Positions 46,185-55,423 of a DNA stretch of 64,000 nt are shown here, one piece after another. The stretch lies in contig JABFGC010000001.1 of NCBI GenBank assembly GCA_013112685.1, forward strand, positions 496,001 to 560,000, given 5' to 3'. The notes under the pieces were generated by a model, which was given only the letters and a program-made list of their open reading frames with translations, was not told the origin of the DNA and ran no database searches. This DNA is from Chloroflexota bacterium. Its GTDB lineage: Bacteria > Chloroflexota > Anaerolineae > Anaerolineales > Villigracilaceae. Both the position numbers and the translations under genes were made by a program. How positions within the stretch are numbered: the first letter of the stretch is position 1; each line of letters begins with the position of its first letter.

Positions 46185-47190
46185 ATGCCTCTATTGGATA
46201 CCCTCAACCGCCCCCTGCGCGATCTGCGGATTTCCGTCACAGACCGCTGCAACTTCCGCTGTGTGTATTGCATGCCAAAGGAAGTCTTCGGTCCCGGTTA
46301 TCAATTCCTGCCCCGCGACCAGATCCTGACATTTGAAGAGATCACCCGGCTGGCGCGCATCTTTGTTGCGCACGGCGTTCGGAAGATCCGGCTGACCGGC
46401 GGCGAGCCGCTGGTGCGCAAGGATTTGCCGTTGCTGGTCTCAATGTTGTCGTCCATCCCGGAACTCGACCTGACCATGACGACAAACGGCGCGCTCCTGC
46501 CGCGCTTTGCGCAGGAACTCAAGGACGCCGGGTTGACGCGCGTCACCGTGAGCCTGGACTCGCTCGATAACGTCGTCTTCAAGGCGATGAACGATGTGGA
46601 CTTTCCGGTGGAAAAAGTGCTCGAAGGCATGGACGCCGCCGCGGCGGTCGGGCTTGCTCCCGTCAAGGTCAACATGGTGGTCAAGCGCGGCGTCAACGTG
46701 ACCAGCATCCTGCCGATGGCGCGCTTCTTCCGCGAGAAGGGCTACATCCTGCGCTTCATCGAATACATGGACGTGGGTCACACCAACGGCTGGCGCATGG
46801 ATGACGTCGTGTCTGCCGAGGAGATCGTCCAAATCATCAATAACGAAATGCCGCTCGAACCCGCGGGACCCGAACTATCGCGGCGAAGTGGCGGAACGCT
46901 GGCGTTACAAGGACGGCGGCGGCGAGATCGGCGTGATCGCTTCCGTCACCCAAGCCTTTTGCCGCGACTGCAACCGCGCGCGTCTCTCCGCGGAGGGCAA
47001 ACTCTACACTTGTCTCTTCGCCATCAAAGGGCACGACTTTAAATCCCTCATGCGCGGCGGCGCAACGGACGAGGAACTTTCCGCCGGGATCGCAAAGGTC
47101 TGGGGTGGGCGCGCCGACCGCTATTCCGAGATTCGTTCCGAGAACACCATCCCGCTTCCCAAAGTGGAGATGTCTCATATCGGCGGTTAA
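46185..47190 (+). CDS. moaA: GTP 3',8-cyclase (frameshifted)
   Basis: MoaA is the radical SAM enzyme that starts molybdenum cofactor synthesis from GTP. The N-terminal cluster motif is [12 protein letters not shown], followed by [14 protein letters not shown] and TMTTNGALL; the second cluster is [19 protein letters not shown], and the C-terminus ends in the GG tail (MSHIGG). An extra G in GGG (46865-46867) breaks the frame; corrected it reads [18 protein letters not shown]. About 335 residues. No other moa gene is in the window, but a possible Moco-sulfurase-like gene lies at 24.7 kb. Confidence 0.95.
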
Positions 47191-47193
47191 TGC

Positions 47194-47913
47194 ATGAATT
47201 CCAACAAAATCAAAGCGCTCCTGTTCGACCTGGACGGCACGCTTCGTCACCACATTCCCACCGGCAGTGAAGTTTTCATGGACTACCTCAAAAGCATCCA
47301 AGTGGATTTTTCGGAGGAGGACAAAATCCGCGCGGCGCATTGGGAGCATTATTACTTTGCGAATTCGCCCGAAATCCAGGAGGACAGCCTCACCTTCAAG
47401 GACGATTCCAAAGGCTTCTGGGTCAACTTTTCAAAGCGCCGCATGGTGGCGCTGGGACTTCCGCAAGCGCAAGCCGCCGGGCTGGCTCCCGCCGCCTCGG
47501 CGCACATGGAAAAGAATTACAAACCCGAAGTGTACGTCCCCGGAGGAGGCGCCGTTCATCCTCGCCAAACTCCGGGGAGGCGGGGTACGTCCTCGGCGTC
47601 GTGACGAACCGCGACGGGCCCATCCACGAGGAATTGAAAACCCTGAGCCTCGATTCATATTTCCATTTTTCATTGGCGGGCGGCGAGGTGCAAGCCTTCA
47701 AACCGGATGCGCGCATCTTCTGAACATGCGTTGGAACGGGCGGGGACATCCGCCGCCGAGACGATGTACATCGGCGATAATTACTTTGCCGACATCGTAG
47801 GCGCGCTTCGCGCCGGACTTGTGCCTGTGCTCTACGACCCAGGCCGACTCTTCCCGGACGTCGAGTGCGCCGTCATTCGGAATTTTGCCGAACTGCCGGA
47901 CCTGTTGAAGTAA
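47194..47913 (+). CDS. HAD family hydrolase (three frameshifts)
   Basis: About 239 residues. Motif I LLFDLDGTLRHHIP, motif II VVTNRDGP, motif III Lys in QAFKPDARIF and motif IV YIGDNYFADIVGALRAGL. Extra bases in CCCC (47538-47541), GGGG (47574-47577) and T 47721 break it; their sum is three, so start and end share a frame. Corrected joins read VPEEAPFILAKLREAGYVLG and RIFEHALERAG. It starts 3 bases after moaA and may be co-transcribed. Substrate unknown. Confidence 0.78.
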
Positions 47914-47999
47914 CCCCTACAACCTCGAAGCAGGGACGAATGCCGCGAAACCTTTTCGCGGTATTCGCATTAAAATGGATGTGAACAAAAGGAGACATC

Positions 48000-49349
48000 A
48001 TGGCTTGGGACCGGAAAATCCTGCGCATTGTGCGCGTGCGGAATTCACAAAAGAAGGGCGTGCTGGCAAGGCTGTTGACCGCGATTGCCGAGGCGGGCGG
48101 AAGCACGGGCAGTATCGTGCTGTTGACCGAGACTTCCCGCCATGTCGTGCGCGATATTACGGTCAGCGCCGACGATGAAAAGACGTTGACCGCCGTGCTG
48201 GCGGCGATGGAGAACAACGAGGGGACGAAGATCGTTGAGGTGCGCGACGAGGTGCTGGAACTGCACCAAAAGGGAAAGATCGCCATCCGCTCGCGCTATC
48301 CCATCGATTCGTTGACCACGCTCAGGCGCGTTTACACTCCCGGCGTCGCGGAAGTCTGCATGCGCATCGCAAAAGACCCTTCGCAGGCGCGACTGTATAC
48401 GAGCATCAGCCACATGGTTGCCATCGTCACCGACGGGACGGCGGTGCTGGGGCTGGGCGATATCGGCGCAGTAGCGGGCATGCCCGTGATGGAAGGCAAA
48501 GCCATGCTCATGGAAACGCTCGTGGGGCTTTCGGGCATTCCGATTTTGCTGAACACCAAAGACCCGGATGAAATCGTCCGCACGGTCGCCGCTATTGCGC
48601 CAACCTTCGCCGCGATCCAACTGGAGGATATTTCCGCGCCGCGTTGTTTTGGGATCGAGGAGCGTTTGCAAGCCATGCTCGACATCCCCGTCATGCACGA
48701 CGACCAGCACGGCACGGCGGTCGTCGCCACCGCGGCGTTGATGGTCGCCACGCGCGAAACCGGCATGGATTTGAACCAAGCCGTCGTCGGGCAGGTGGGG
48801 CTTGGGGCGGCCGGACATGCCATCGGTCGGATGTTGATGCGTTTGACGGGCAACCCGGTCTACGGCGCGGATCTGAGTCCCGAGGCGTTGGAACGATTCC
48901 AAAAGGCGGGCGGGGTCAAATCCAATTTGAAGGAAATCATGGAGAAGTGCGATATCGTAATCGCCACCACCGGCGCGTCGAACCTCATCAAACCGGAGAT
49001 GGTGCGCAAGGGGCAGGTCATCCCGGCGCTCTCCAACCCGAATGCCGAAATTGACCCCGAAACGGCGATGGAACGCGGCGCGGCGTTCGCAGCGGATGGC
49101 AAATCAGTGAATAACGTGCTGGGATTCCCCGGCATCTTTCGCGGCGCGGTGGATGCGAACGCCCCGCGCATCACGCACGAGATGCTGTTGGCGGCGGCAA
49201 CGACGATTGCCGGGATGACGCCGCCCGGCGAACTGGTGCCGAACCCGCTGGATAAAAAGGTCCATCGCGCGGTGGCGCGCGCCGTGGCGGAGACCGCCAT
49301 CAAGCAGGGCATCGCCCGCGCCGATTACGTGCCGTATGTGGAGGAGTAG
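48000..49349 (+). CDS. NAD(P)-dependent malic enzyme with N-terminal ACT domain
   Basis: A 449-residue malic enzyme converting malate to pyruvate and CO2. An ACT domain fills residues 1-80 (RVRNSQKKGVLARLLTAIAE), suggesting allosteric control by an amino acid. The catalytic part has YTPGVAEVC, VTDGTAVLGLGDIGA, the metal-binding QLEDISAPRCF and DIPVMHDDQHGTAVV, then the Rossmann domain (GLGAAGHAIG). AAAAGGAG lies before the ATG. A strong terminator ends the gene. Confidence 0.93.
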   Translation: MAWDRKILRIVRVRNSQKKGVLARLLTAIAEAGGSTGSIVLLTETSRHVVRDITVSADDEKTLTAVLAAMENNEGTKIVEVRDEVLELHQKGKIAIRSRYPIDSLTTLRRVYTPGVAEVCMRIAKDPSQARLYTSISHMVAIVTDGTAVLGLGDIGAVAGMPVMEGKAMLMETLVGLSGIPILLNTKDPDEIVRTVAAIAPTFAAIQLEDISAPRCFGIEERLQAMLDIPVMHDDQHGTAVVATAALMVATRETGMDLNQAVVGQVGLGAAGHAIGRMLMRLTGNPVYGADLSPEALERFQKAGGVKSNLKEIMEKCDIVIATTGASNLIKPEMVRKGQVIPALSNPNAEIDPETAMERGAAFAADGKSVNNVLGFPGIFRGAVDANAPRITHEMLLAAATTIAGMTPPGELVPNPLDKKVHRAVARAVAETAIKQGIARADYVPYVEE

Positions 49350-49390
49350 TCGGTGGATGGTGGGACCGTAGACTGGGGACGATTGACGAT

Positions 49391-49424
49391 AAAAAAGACT
49401 TGCCTTTGCGGGCAAGTCTTTTTT
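49391..49424. terminator. strong bidirectional terminator after the malic enzyme gene
   Basis: AAAAAAGACTTGCC pairs with GGGCAAGTCTTTTTT across a short loop. Confidence 0.9.
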
Positions 49425-49439
49425 ATCGCGCATCCGTAT

Positions 49440-49668
49440 CACGTTCGCTTTTTAGTAGACTTCATTGAAATAACTTTTTCTCCACGAAGAAACACGAATT
49501 TCCTTCGTTTTTTTCGTGAACATTCGTGTTCTGTTATGAAAATAGGCGGACTTCGCAAGTTCTACTTGCGGAGTTCCAGAAGTAGAACTTCTGGACTCCA
49601 TTTTCATCCTTCGGGGTGAATGGAGTTCATGGATACTTCGTGGATTCTCTTCCTATTTCCGATAACGC
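49440..49668. repeat. repeat-filled gap between convergent genes
   Basis: CACGAAGAAACACGAATTTCC ... TTCGTGAACATTCGTGTT (49482-49538) is followed by nested hairpins built on GACTTCGCAAGTTCTACTTGCGGAG and GGAGTTCCAGAAGTAGAAC (49546-49602). No gene is seen. Confidence 0.55.
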
Positions 49669-50904
49669 CTAATGGTGTCCGTTCTTCTTCAACACTTCCT
49701 TCAGCGTGGCTCCAAGCCGCGCGATTCCCTCGCGGATGGTCTCCGGCGAGGAGAAGGAGAAGTTGATACGCATGGTGTTCTCGCCACCGCCGTTCGGGTG
49801 GAATGCCGCGCCCGGCACGAACGCCACCTTGCGCTCGACCGCGATCTTCAAGACCTCCGCCGCGTCCACGCCTTCGGGCATCATGCCCCACAGGAACATG
49901 CCGCCCGCCGGTCTCGTCCAGCGCATTTCATCGGGGAACATCTCGTCCATCATTTCCAGCATCACGTCGCGGCGTTCCTTATATGTGGCGCGGATGACTT
50001 TGACGTGCTCGTCCAAAAATCCGCCCTTGGCGACTTCGTACGCCACGTGCTGGTTGAACGACGAGGTATGCAGGTCGGCGGCTTGCTTGGTCATCACCAG
50101 TTTGCGGATCACGTTCGGCGGGGCGATCACCCAAGCCAGGCGCAGACCCGGCGCAAGCAGTTTAGAGAACGTGCTCAGGTAGATGACGTTGCCCGTGTAC
50201 TCGCCGTCGTCGTCGTTGCGATAGTGGCTGTCGAGCGTGGCCACGCCCGGAATGTGCTCACCGTCGTAGCGCAGCTGACCGTACGGGTCGTCTTCGATGA
50301 TCGGCACGCCGTATTTGTCGGCGAGTTCCACCAGTTTTTTGCGGCGTTCGAGACAGAGCGTCGAACCTGACGGGTTCTGAAAGTTCGGGAGGACGTAGAT
50401 GAACTTCGGTCCGATGCGAAGCGCGTCTTCCAGTTCATCCACGATCATGCCGTTCTCATCCGCGCGCACCGAAATGTATTGCGCCCCATAGGCGTTCCAT
50501 GCCTGCAGCGCGCCGAGATACGTCGGCGATTCCACCACCACGTAATCGCCGCGGTTGATGAACAGCCGCCCGATGAAATCCAACGCCTGCTGCGAACCGG
50601 ACGTAATCAGAATATTTTCGGGCGTCACATGCACGCTGTAACGCTCGGTATGGCGGGCGATCATCTCCCGCAACGGACGATACCCCTCGGTGGTGCTGTA
50701 TTGCAGCGCCTGCGCGCCGTGATCGGTTAAGACGCGGTTGCACGCCTCCTGAAATTCCTTTACCGGGAAAACCTCCGGCGCAGGCAGCCCCCCCGCAAAG
50801 GAGATAATATCGGGCTGTTCGGTCAGTTTCAGCAGTTCACGGATGACCGAACTTCCCATTTTTTGGGTGCGATGTGCGTACCGATACTCCCACGGTGTTT
50901 GCAT
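49669..50904 (-). CDS. class I PLP aminotransferase (2-aminoadipate/LysN-like)
   Basis: A 411-residue fold-type I aminotransferase. IISFAGGLPAPEVFP, QYSTTEGYRPLREMIA, LITSGSQQALDFIGR, NPSG, IIEDDPYGQLRYDG and the PLP Lys in YLSTFSKLLAPGLRLAW match the LysN/MocR-C-terminal subgroup of broad-range aminotransferases (2-aminoadipate, branched-chain or aromatic). AAGGAG 5 bases before the ATG fixes the start. A leader ORF with an attenuator lies just upstream, so expression probably follows amino acid supply. Confidence 0.9.
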   Translation of the reverse strand: MQTPWEYRYAHRTQKMGSSVIRELLKLTEQPDIISFAGGLPAPEVFPVKEFQEACNRVLTDHGAQALQYSTTEGYRPLREMIARHTERYSVHVTPENILITSGSQQALDFIGRLFINRGDYVVVESPTYLGALQAWNAYGAQYISVRADENGMIVDELEDALRIGPKFIYVLPNFQNPSGSTLCLERRKKLVELADKYGVPIIEDDPYGQLRYDGEHIPGVATLDSHYRNDDDGEYTGNVIYLSTFSKLLAPGLRLAWVIAPPNVIRKLVMTKQAADLHTSSFNQHVAYEVAKGGFLDEHVKVIRATYKERRDVMLEMMDEMFPDEMRWTRPAGGMFLWGMMPEGVDAAEVLKIAVERKVAFVPGAAFHPNGGGENTMRINFSFSSPETIREGIARLGATLKEVLKKNGHH

Positions 50905-50906
50905 TT

Positions 50907-51017
50907 TCACTCCTTGAAGAGAGATAAAAAAGCCTGACAGGTATGCGAGTACCCGTCAGGCAGACTGACCCAGGGCAATAGGATGCCCAAAAAACGTAAC
51001 GCCAGAATTGGCATCAT
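50907..51017 (-). CDS. candidate attenuation leader peptide, 36 codons
   Basis: MMPILALRFLGILLPWVSLP then a short tail ending in FKE. Seven of the first 19 codons are Leu, two Ile and one Val, and it starts just before a set of competing hairpins. Its stop (TGA) lies 2 bases before the aminotransferase ATG. It is not a typical protein; the likely job is to sense charged Leu/Ile/Val-tRNA. No Shine-Dalgarno sequence is clear, so it may be leaderless. Confidence 0.55.
   Translation of the reverse strand: MMPILALRFLGILLPWVSLPDGYSHTCQAFLSLFKE
50925..50961 (-). terminator. attenuator terminator upstream of the aminotransferase
   Basis: On the minus strand GCCTGACGGGTA pairs with TACCTGTCAGGC (one G-U pair) and is followed by six T, before the aminotransferase start. 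An alternative GTCAG/CTGAC hairpin just upstream would use the same left arm. Confidence 0.75.
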
Positions 51018-51086
51018 GGCAACCCTATCTTACCCACTTTTGGGGAGGGATGCAACTGTTTTTTGTAACTGTAAACTGACTGAGAA

Positions 51087-51506
51087 TCATGACAAATCCC
51101 CCGCGATCAACTTCTCGATGACCGTCCGCGTGTACGAATCCAGCGGCAGATGAAGAGCCGCCTCCAACCGGACCCAGAGATGCTCCTGCGCTTCATGGTT
51201 CAGCCTCACTTCGAGCGAATCCGTCCGGCAGGCGTACTCGAAGAAGATGAAATGCCGGGGCTTCCAAAAGGCGGGGTCGTAAATGCACTGCTGAAACAGG
51301 ACGAACTTCAAGTCGTACACATCCAGCCCGGTCTCCTCCTTCGCCTCGCGGACGACCGCCTCTTCGATACGCTCGCCCAGTTCCACATGCCCGCCGGGGA
51401 CGACGTATTTGCCGGGCCATTTGTGACTTTTCAAAAGCAGAATCTCGCCTGCCGGGTTGAAAACGAATACTCCCACTGTCGGTTCGGGGAAAACCTGATC
51501 CATCAT
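51087..51506 (-). CDS. Nudix hydrolase
   Basis: A 139-residue Nudix protein. The Nudix box is GHVELGERIEEAVVREAKEE followed by TGLDV (GxxxxxExxxxxxxREUxEExGU). The substrate is not told by sequence; VFVFNPAGEILLLKSHKW resembles GDP-mannose or ADP-ribose type sanitising enzymes. GGAGAGG lies 10 bases before ATG 51506; an upstream ATG directly after the EamA stop is a possible alternative start. Co-directional with the EamA gene. Confidence 0.85.
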   Translation of the reverse strand: MMDQVFPEPTVGVFVFNPAGEILLLKSHKWPGKYVVPGGHVELGERIEEAVVREAKEETGLDVYDLKFVLFQQCIYDPAFWKPRHFIFFEYACRTDSLEVRLNHEAQEHLWVRLEAALHLPLDSYTRTVIEKLIAGDLS

Positions 51507-51533
51507 CGTGTCGTATCCTCTCCAAAAAATCAT

Positions 51534-52388
51534 TCATCCAAAGATCGCGATCACCATCACCCCGGCGAAGACAATCGCCGAGCCAATCACCCGCACCCCG
51601 CCCATCTGCTCCTTGAGAAAGCGCCAGCCGAGGAACGCCCCGATCACCGCGCTGACCTCGCGGATCGCGCCCGAATAACTGAGCGGCGCAAAAGTGTAGG
51701 CGAACAGCGCCAGCATGTAAGCGACCAATCCCAGCACGCCGCCCATCAAAAGGTAATTGCGGTTTTGTTTCCACACCCGCGAAAATGAATCCATGCCATA
51801 GTGATAGGCGATGTAGGGCGTCGTCACGAACGGGACCATCACGAACATGGACAAGCCGTATGGCAGGGCGGGTCCGTTCTTGACGGCAAAGCCGTCAATG
51901 AAAGTGTAGAGCGAAATGACCAGCGCCACAGTCAGCGCGGTAAGCACGCCTTTCAAACGCAGTTTTTCGCCCTTGCTTTGCAGCAGCGCCGTCGCACCGA
52001 TGACCATCATGCCAATCGTGATCATCGCAAGACCGATGTATCCGCCGGTTGTCAACTTCTCCTGCAAAAAGATTGCCGTCCATGCCACCAGCAGGGCGGG
52101 AGCGCCTCCGCGCGCAATGGGGTATACCAGCGAGAAATCGTGGTCGCTGTAGGCGATGCACAGCAGAATGAAATAAATCGCTTCGAGCAGCATGCTGATA
52201 ACAGCGAACCCCCACATCTCTTTGGGCGGCAGGCCGGAGTAGAACATCACCCCCAGCGCAAGGATTCCGCTCAGGATGGTTTGCCAGCCCATGGCAACGT
52301 ATTTTTCCTCCGCGTTTTTGAGCAGGAAGTTCCATAAAGCGTGCATGGATGCAGAAAAAAAGAGCAGGACGAGCGCAGAAATCGGCAT
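51534..52388 (-). CDS. EamA/DMT family transporter
   Basis: A 284-residue protein with ten predicted helices in two EamA repeats (residues 1-135 and 145-284), e.g. ALWNFLLKNAEEKYVAMGWQ and YPIARGGAPALLVAW in the first, PLSYSGAIREVSAVIGAFLG in the second. DMT permeases export amino acids and other metabolites. It stops against the Nudix gene and starts 4 bases from the hydrolase gene, forming a three-gene unit. Confidence 0.85.
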   Translation of the reverse strand: MPISALVLLFFSASMHALWNFLLKNAEEKYVAMGWQTILSGILALGVMFYSGLPPKEMWGFAVISMLLEAIYFILLCIAYSDHDFSLVYPIARGGAPALLVAWTAIFLQEKLTTGGYIGLAMITIGMMVIGATALLQSKGEKLRLKGVLTALTVALVISLYTFIDGFAVKNGPALPYGLSMFVMVPFVTTPYIAYHYGMDSFSRVWKQNRNYLLMGGVLGLVAYMLALFAYTFAPLSYSGAIREVSAVIGAFLGWRFLKEQMGGVRVIGSAIVFAGVMVIAIFG

Positions 52389-52391
52389 GGA

Positions 52392-53258
52392 TTACCTCAA
52401 GAATTCGATCAAACGTCGGTTGACTTCATCGGCTTCGTCGTGCTGAACCCAATGAGTGGCGTTCTCGAACAGAACGGCTTCGCCGTTATCGCACAAGTCC
52501 AGTGAAGGCTGTATCATTTCATGGCTGAGCGCCACATCGTTCTTCCCCCACAAGATCAACACAGGGACATTCACCCGCCGCGCAGGGATGCGGTTCCTTC
52601 GGAAGGCGTATTGCACGCTTCCGCGGACGATGGCGCGATACCAGTTCAGCATGGCGGTCAACGCGCCGGGCTGGGACCAGGCTTTGCGGTATTCCACGAT
52701 GTCCGCTTTTGTAAACGTGCTTTTACGTCCCGAACCGACCAGCATCCGCGCCAGGTTGCGGTGATTGTTTCGGCGGAGAATCCATTCCACCAGGAGGGGA
52801 ATCTGGAAGAAGAAAACATACCAGGATTTCCTGCGCTGCCCGCTGTTTTCCACCACAAAGCGCGTTATCACGTCGGGATGAGGCACATTGAGAATGGCGA
52901 GTTTCTCCAGCCGCCTGGGGTGATTCAGCGCCAGCGTCCATGCGATCATCGCACCCCAGTCGTGTCCTGCGATCCGCGCTTTTTGGATTCCAAAATGATC
53001 GAGCAGACCGATGACATCCCGCGCCAGAATATCCACCTTGTACATGCGCACGCCCTTCGGCTTGTCGGAGAGATGGTACCCCCGCTGATCCGGCACGATG
53101 ACCCGGAAGCCCGCCCCTGCCAGCGCGGGAACCTGCTTGCGCCACCCGTAGTGGAATTCGGGAAATCCGTGCAATAAAATGACCGGCGTCCCGTCTTCGG
53201 GTCCGTCGGTCACAACATGGAGTTTGACGCCGTTGGTTTCAATGAATTGACTGCGCAT
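52392..53258 (-). CDS. alpha/beta hydrolase (epoxide-hydrolase-like)
   Basis: A 288-residue alpha/beta hydrolase. HGFPEFHYGWRKQ, the nucleophile elbow AGHDWGAMIAW (Asp nucleophile), the acid in LWGKNDVAL and the final His in ATHWVQHDEADEV are those of soluble epoxide hydrolases and haloalkane dehalogenases. The HGFPE motif favours epoxide hydrolase. TATACT 7 bases before the ATG suggests a leaderless transcript. It leads the hydrolase-EamA-Nudix unit. Confidence 0.88.
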   Translation of the reverse strand: MRSQFIETNGVKLHVVTDGPEDGTPVILLHGFPEFHYGWRKQVPALAGAGFRVIVPDQRGYHLSDKPKGVRMYKVDILARDVIGLLDHFGIQKARIAGHDWGAMIAWTLALNHPRRLEKLAILNVPHPDVITRFVVENSGQRRKSWYVFFFQIPLLVEWILRRNNHRNLARMLVGSGRKSTFTKADIVEYRKAWSQPGALTAMLNWYRAIVRGSVQYAFRRNRIPARRVNVPVLILWGKNDVALSHEMIQPSLDLCDNGEAVLFENATHWVQHDEADEVNRRLIEFLR

Positions 53259-53265
53259 GGGCGCG

Positions 53266-53271
53266 AGTATA
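53266..53271 (-). promoter_or_regulatory. -10 box of a leaderless hydrolase transcript
   Basis: TATACT on the minus strand ends 7 bases before ATG 53258. Confidence 0.5.
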
Positions 53272-53289
53272 ACGGAAAACCTGCCTGAC

Positions 53290-53319
53290 TTGTGAAGGGC
53301 AGGGGGTTGCTGATATACT
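53290..53319 (+). promoter_or_regulatory. candidate promoter of the restriction-modification island
   Basis: TTGTGA (53290-53295) and TATACT (53314-53319) are 18 bases apart. Confidence 0.55.
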
Positions 53320-53415
53320 GCAAATCCGTAAAGGTGAACCTTGAGGACATTCTCTCGATTTTTCAGGAAGTTGTTGGCGGGATTCTTCCCGCAAATTTAT
53401 GGAGATGATACGCAC

Positions 53416-54555
53416 ATGACTCTAAATTTTGAGGGATTTGTAAAGGATGTTCAGTATAAGGCTTTTTTAGCAGACGACTTGCCAAGGTATGAATTTAGAA
53501 ACTTTGATATTAACCGCGTTGAAGCATCCGGCAAGCTAATACTTCCAAACGGGGAGTTTGCGTACTCCAAGTGGATAACTCCAAAGAGAACGCGCAGTTA
53601 TCCTTTCGAGAGACTTTATAACACCATTAATTCTCCAATGCGTTTAACTGTTATCCCGGTGTTAAAAGATGAAGGTTTGGATGGGGATCTGGATAGAATT
53701 CAGTATTCCACTGTATCATGGATGAACCTTTTAAATGTGTATATTGTTTTGGCTTATTACGACCGTGCAGTAAAGAACGTCAGACCCTTGCAGGCTTCAA
53801 AGAACAAGATTACTAACCAAGAATTTAACGTTAAAACAGTTAACGATCAGATATTAAAAATCAGCCAATATAAGCAAAGCGCGCTCCATTGGAATCGAAC
53901 CTTAATTGAAGACCGTTTTGTAGAAATTTACAAAAAGGGTTTGGATAGCTATGAAAGCATATCCAAGAAAACCAGGGTTCTAATGCATGATCGAAATGTA
54001 CAAGAGCAATACCTGGCAACAATTATGAGGGACTTTCTGAACTTCAAGGATATCTCACTTCGCGGTTCCAAAGGGGCGTCAGTTCGCGAAAGCCGAACAT
54101 CTCATGGCTACGAATATCTATCCGACGGATCAAAAGCGACCTTCATGATAGAAAATTACCTTGGCGGAACTTATTATCTAACGGCTGATGAAGTTGTACA
54201 GGATGGCGACGCCTACGTAATTCAAGAATCGAAAAACTCGACCAGAGGATTTCTGCCAGGACTATCAGATATTAAGGACGGTTTATTCAAGTTGATTCTT
54301 TACTCAAATTTACATTCCTTAAAACTCGATTCCGCTCCTGTTAAGTTTCGTTCCCGACTTAAATTGACTGGAAAGAAGGTGAAGGGAATGCTGTCCACGC
54401 CGTGCAGTGAAAGTGTTTTGAGCGAGTTTTTGTCCCGCAATCACGGAGCCTGTACAGCCAGAGAGATTGCGATTATAAGAAAGATGAACCAGGAAGCTAC
54501 ACATAACCGGAAACTTGAAATTCTTATTTCCTCAAACGAAAATGAGCATTATTAG
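53416..54555 (+). CDS. putative PD-(D/E)xK restriction endonuclease
   Basis: A 379-residue protein of AT-rich codon use unlike its surroundings. I recognise no named family. A late segment, TADEVVQDGDAYVIQESKNS, fits a PD-(D/E)xK nuclease core (Asp, then Glu-x-Lys at about residues 271-273), and the next gene is an adenine methylase overlapping by 14 bases, so a type II restriction enzyme is the best guess. The start is uncertain: ATG 53416 has GGAG 11 bases upstream, and a TTG at 53341 in the same frame has AGGTG. Reject if the Glu-x-Lys is not conserved in homologues. Confidence 0.6.
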   Translation: MTLNFEGFVKDVQYKAFLADDLPRYEFRNFDINRVEASGKLILPNGEFAYSKWITPKRTRSYPFERLYNTINSPMRLTVIPVLKDEGLDGDLDRIQYSTVSWMNLLNVYIVLAYYDRAVKNVRPLQASKNKITNQEFNVKTVNDQILKISQYKQSALHWNRTLIEDRFVEIYKKGLDSYESISKKTRVLMHDRNVQEQYLATIMRDFLNFKDISLRGSKGASVRESRTSHGYEYLSDGSKATFMIENYLGGTYYLTADEVVQDGDAYVIQESKNSTRGFLPGLSDIKDGLFKLILYSNLHSLKLDSAPVKFRSRLKLTGKKVKGMLSTPCSESVLSEFLSRNHGACTAREIAIIRKMNQEATHNRKLEILISSNENEHY

Positions 54556-55417
54556 AAGTCCCTTGCGCTACCCGGGCGGCAAGTCTCGCGCCGTTCAACA
54601 AATGAAGCTCCTCATACCAAAGGAGTTTGACGAATACCGTGAGCCATTTGTTGGAGGCGCTTCTTTCTTTATCTACTTAAAACAGAAATATCCAAAAGTA
54701 AAATTTTGGATTAACGATTTAAACTCGGAATTGTATTGTTTTTGGAAATCGGCGCAGGTTGATTCCGAAAAACTTGCTCGCGAGGTAGCAAAAGTAAAAA
54801 AAGAAAGATCGAATGGACAGGAATTATTTAATGAACTGCTCGAAATTAACGTTGGAAAATTGTCGGAATTTGAACGTGCTGTTCGTTTTTTTGTTCTGAA
54901 CAGAATCACGTTTTCTGGAGTAGTTGAGGCAGGCGGTTATTCCCAACTGGCTTTCGTTGGCAGATTTACAAATTCCGCAATTGAAAGAGTTGCTAAATTA
55001 GGTGAGATTATGGAGGGGGTAAAGATAACCAATGTAGATTATCGCGAAATGCTTTTCGATGGCTCGAAAAACGTTTTTTCTTTTTTAGACCCACCATATT
55101 ACAAAGCTACTAAATCAAAATTGTATGGAAAAAATGGCGTCTTGCATACCGAATTCAACCACGATGAATTTGCCCTTTCAATGAAAAAATGTAATCATTC
55201 ATGGTTGATTACATATGACGATTCCCCGGAAATCAGAAAGAATTTTGAATTCGCCAATATTTATGAATGGGAACTTCAATATGGGATGAATAATTACAAA
55301 CAAGGAAAAGCCGATAAAGGGAATGAACTTTTTATCTCCAATTACTCCCTTTCCCTAAAAACAAATAGAAAAACGATAAAAACAGGGGAAAAGCCAACTC
55401 AACTGACTTTGATGTGA
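54542..55417 (+). CDS. D12-class N6-adenine DNA methyltransferase (Dam-like)
   Basis: A 291-residue methyltransferase. SPLRYPGGKSRAV (motif X/I), REPFVGGASFF (SAM site) and SFLDPPYYKATKSK (catalytic DPPY, motif IV) are those of the Dam/DpnIIA class, whose members usually methylate GATC or related sites. The start is ATG 54542, which overlaps the preceding gene. Low GC marks it as part of the transferred island. It should protect host DNA against the upstream nuclease. Confidence 0.9.
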   Translation: MSIIRSPLRYPGGKSRAVQQMKLLIPKEFDEYREPFVGGASFFIYLKQKYPKVKFWINDLNSELYCFWKSAQVDSEKLAREVAKVKKERSNGQELFNELLEINVGKLSEFERAVRFFVLNRITFSGVVEAGGYSQLAFVGRFTNSAIERVAKLGEIMEGVKITNVDYREMLFDGSKNVFSFLDPPYYKATKSKLYGKNGVLHTEFNHDEFALSMKKCNHSWLITYDDSPEIRKNFEFANIYEWELQYGMNNYKQGKADKGNELFISNYSLSLKTNRKTIKTGEKPTQLTLM

Positions 55418-55423
55418 GGAATT

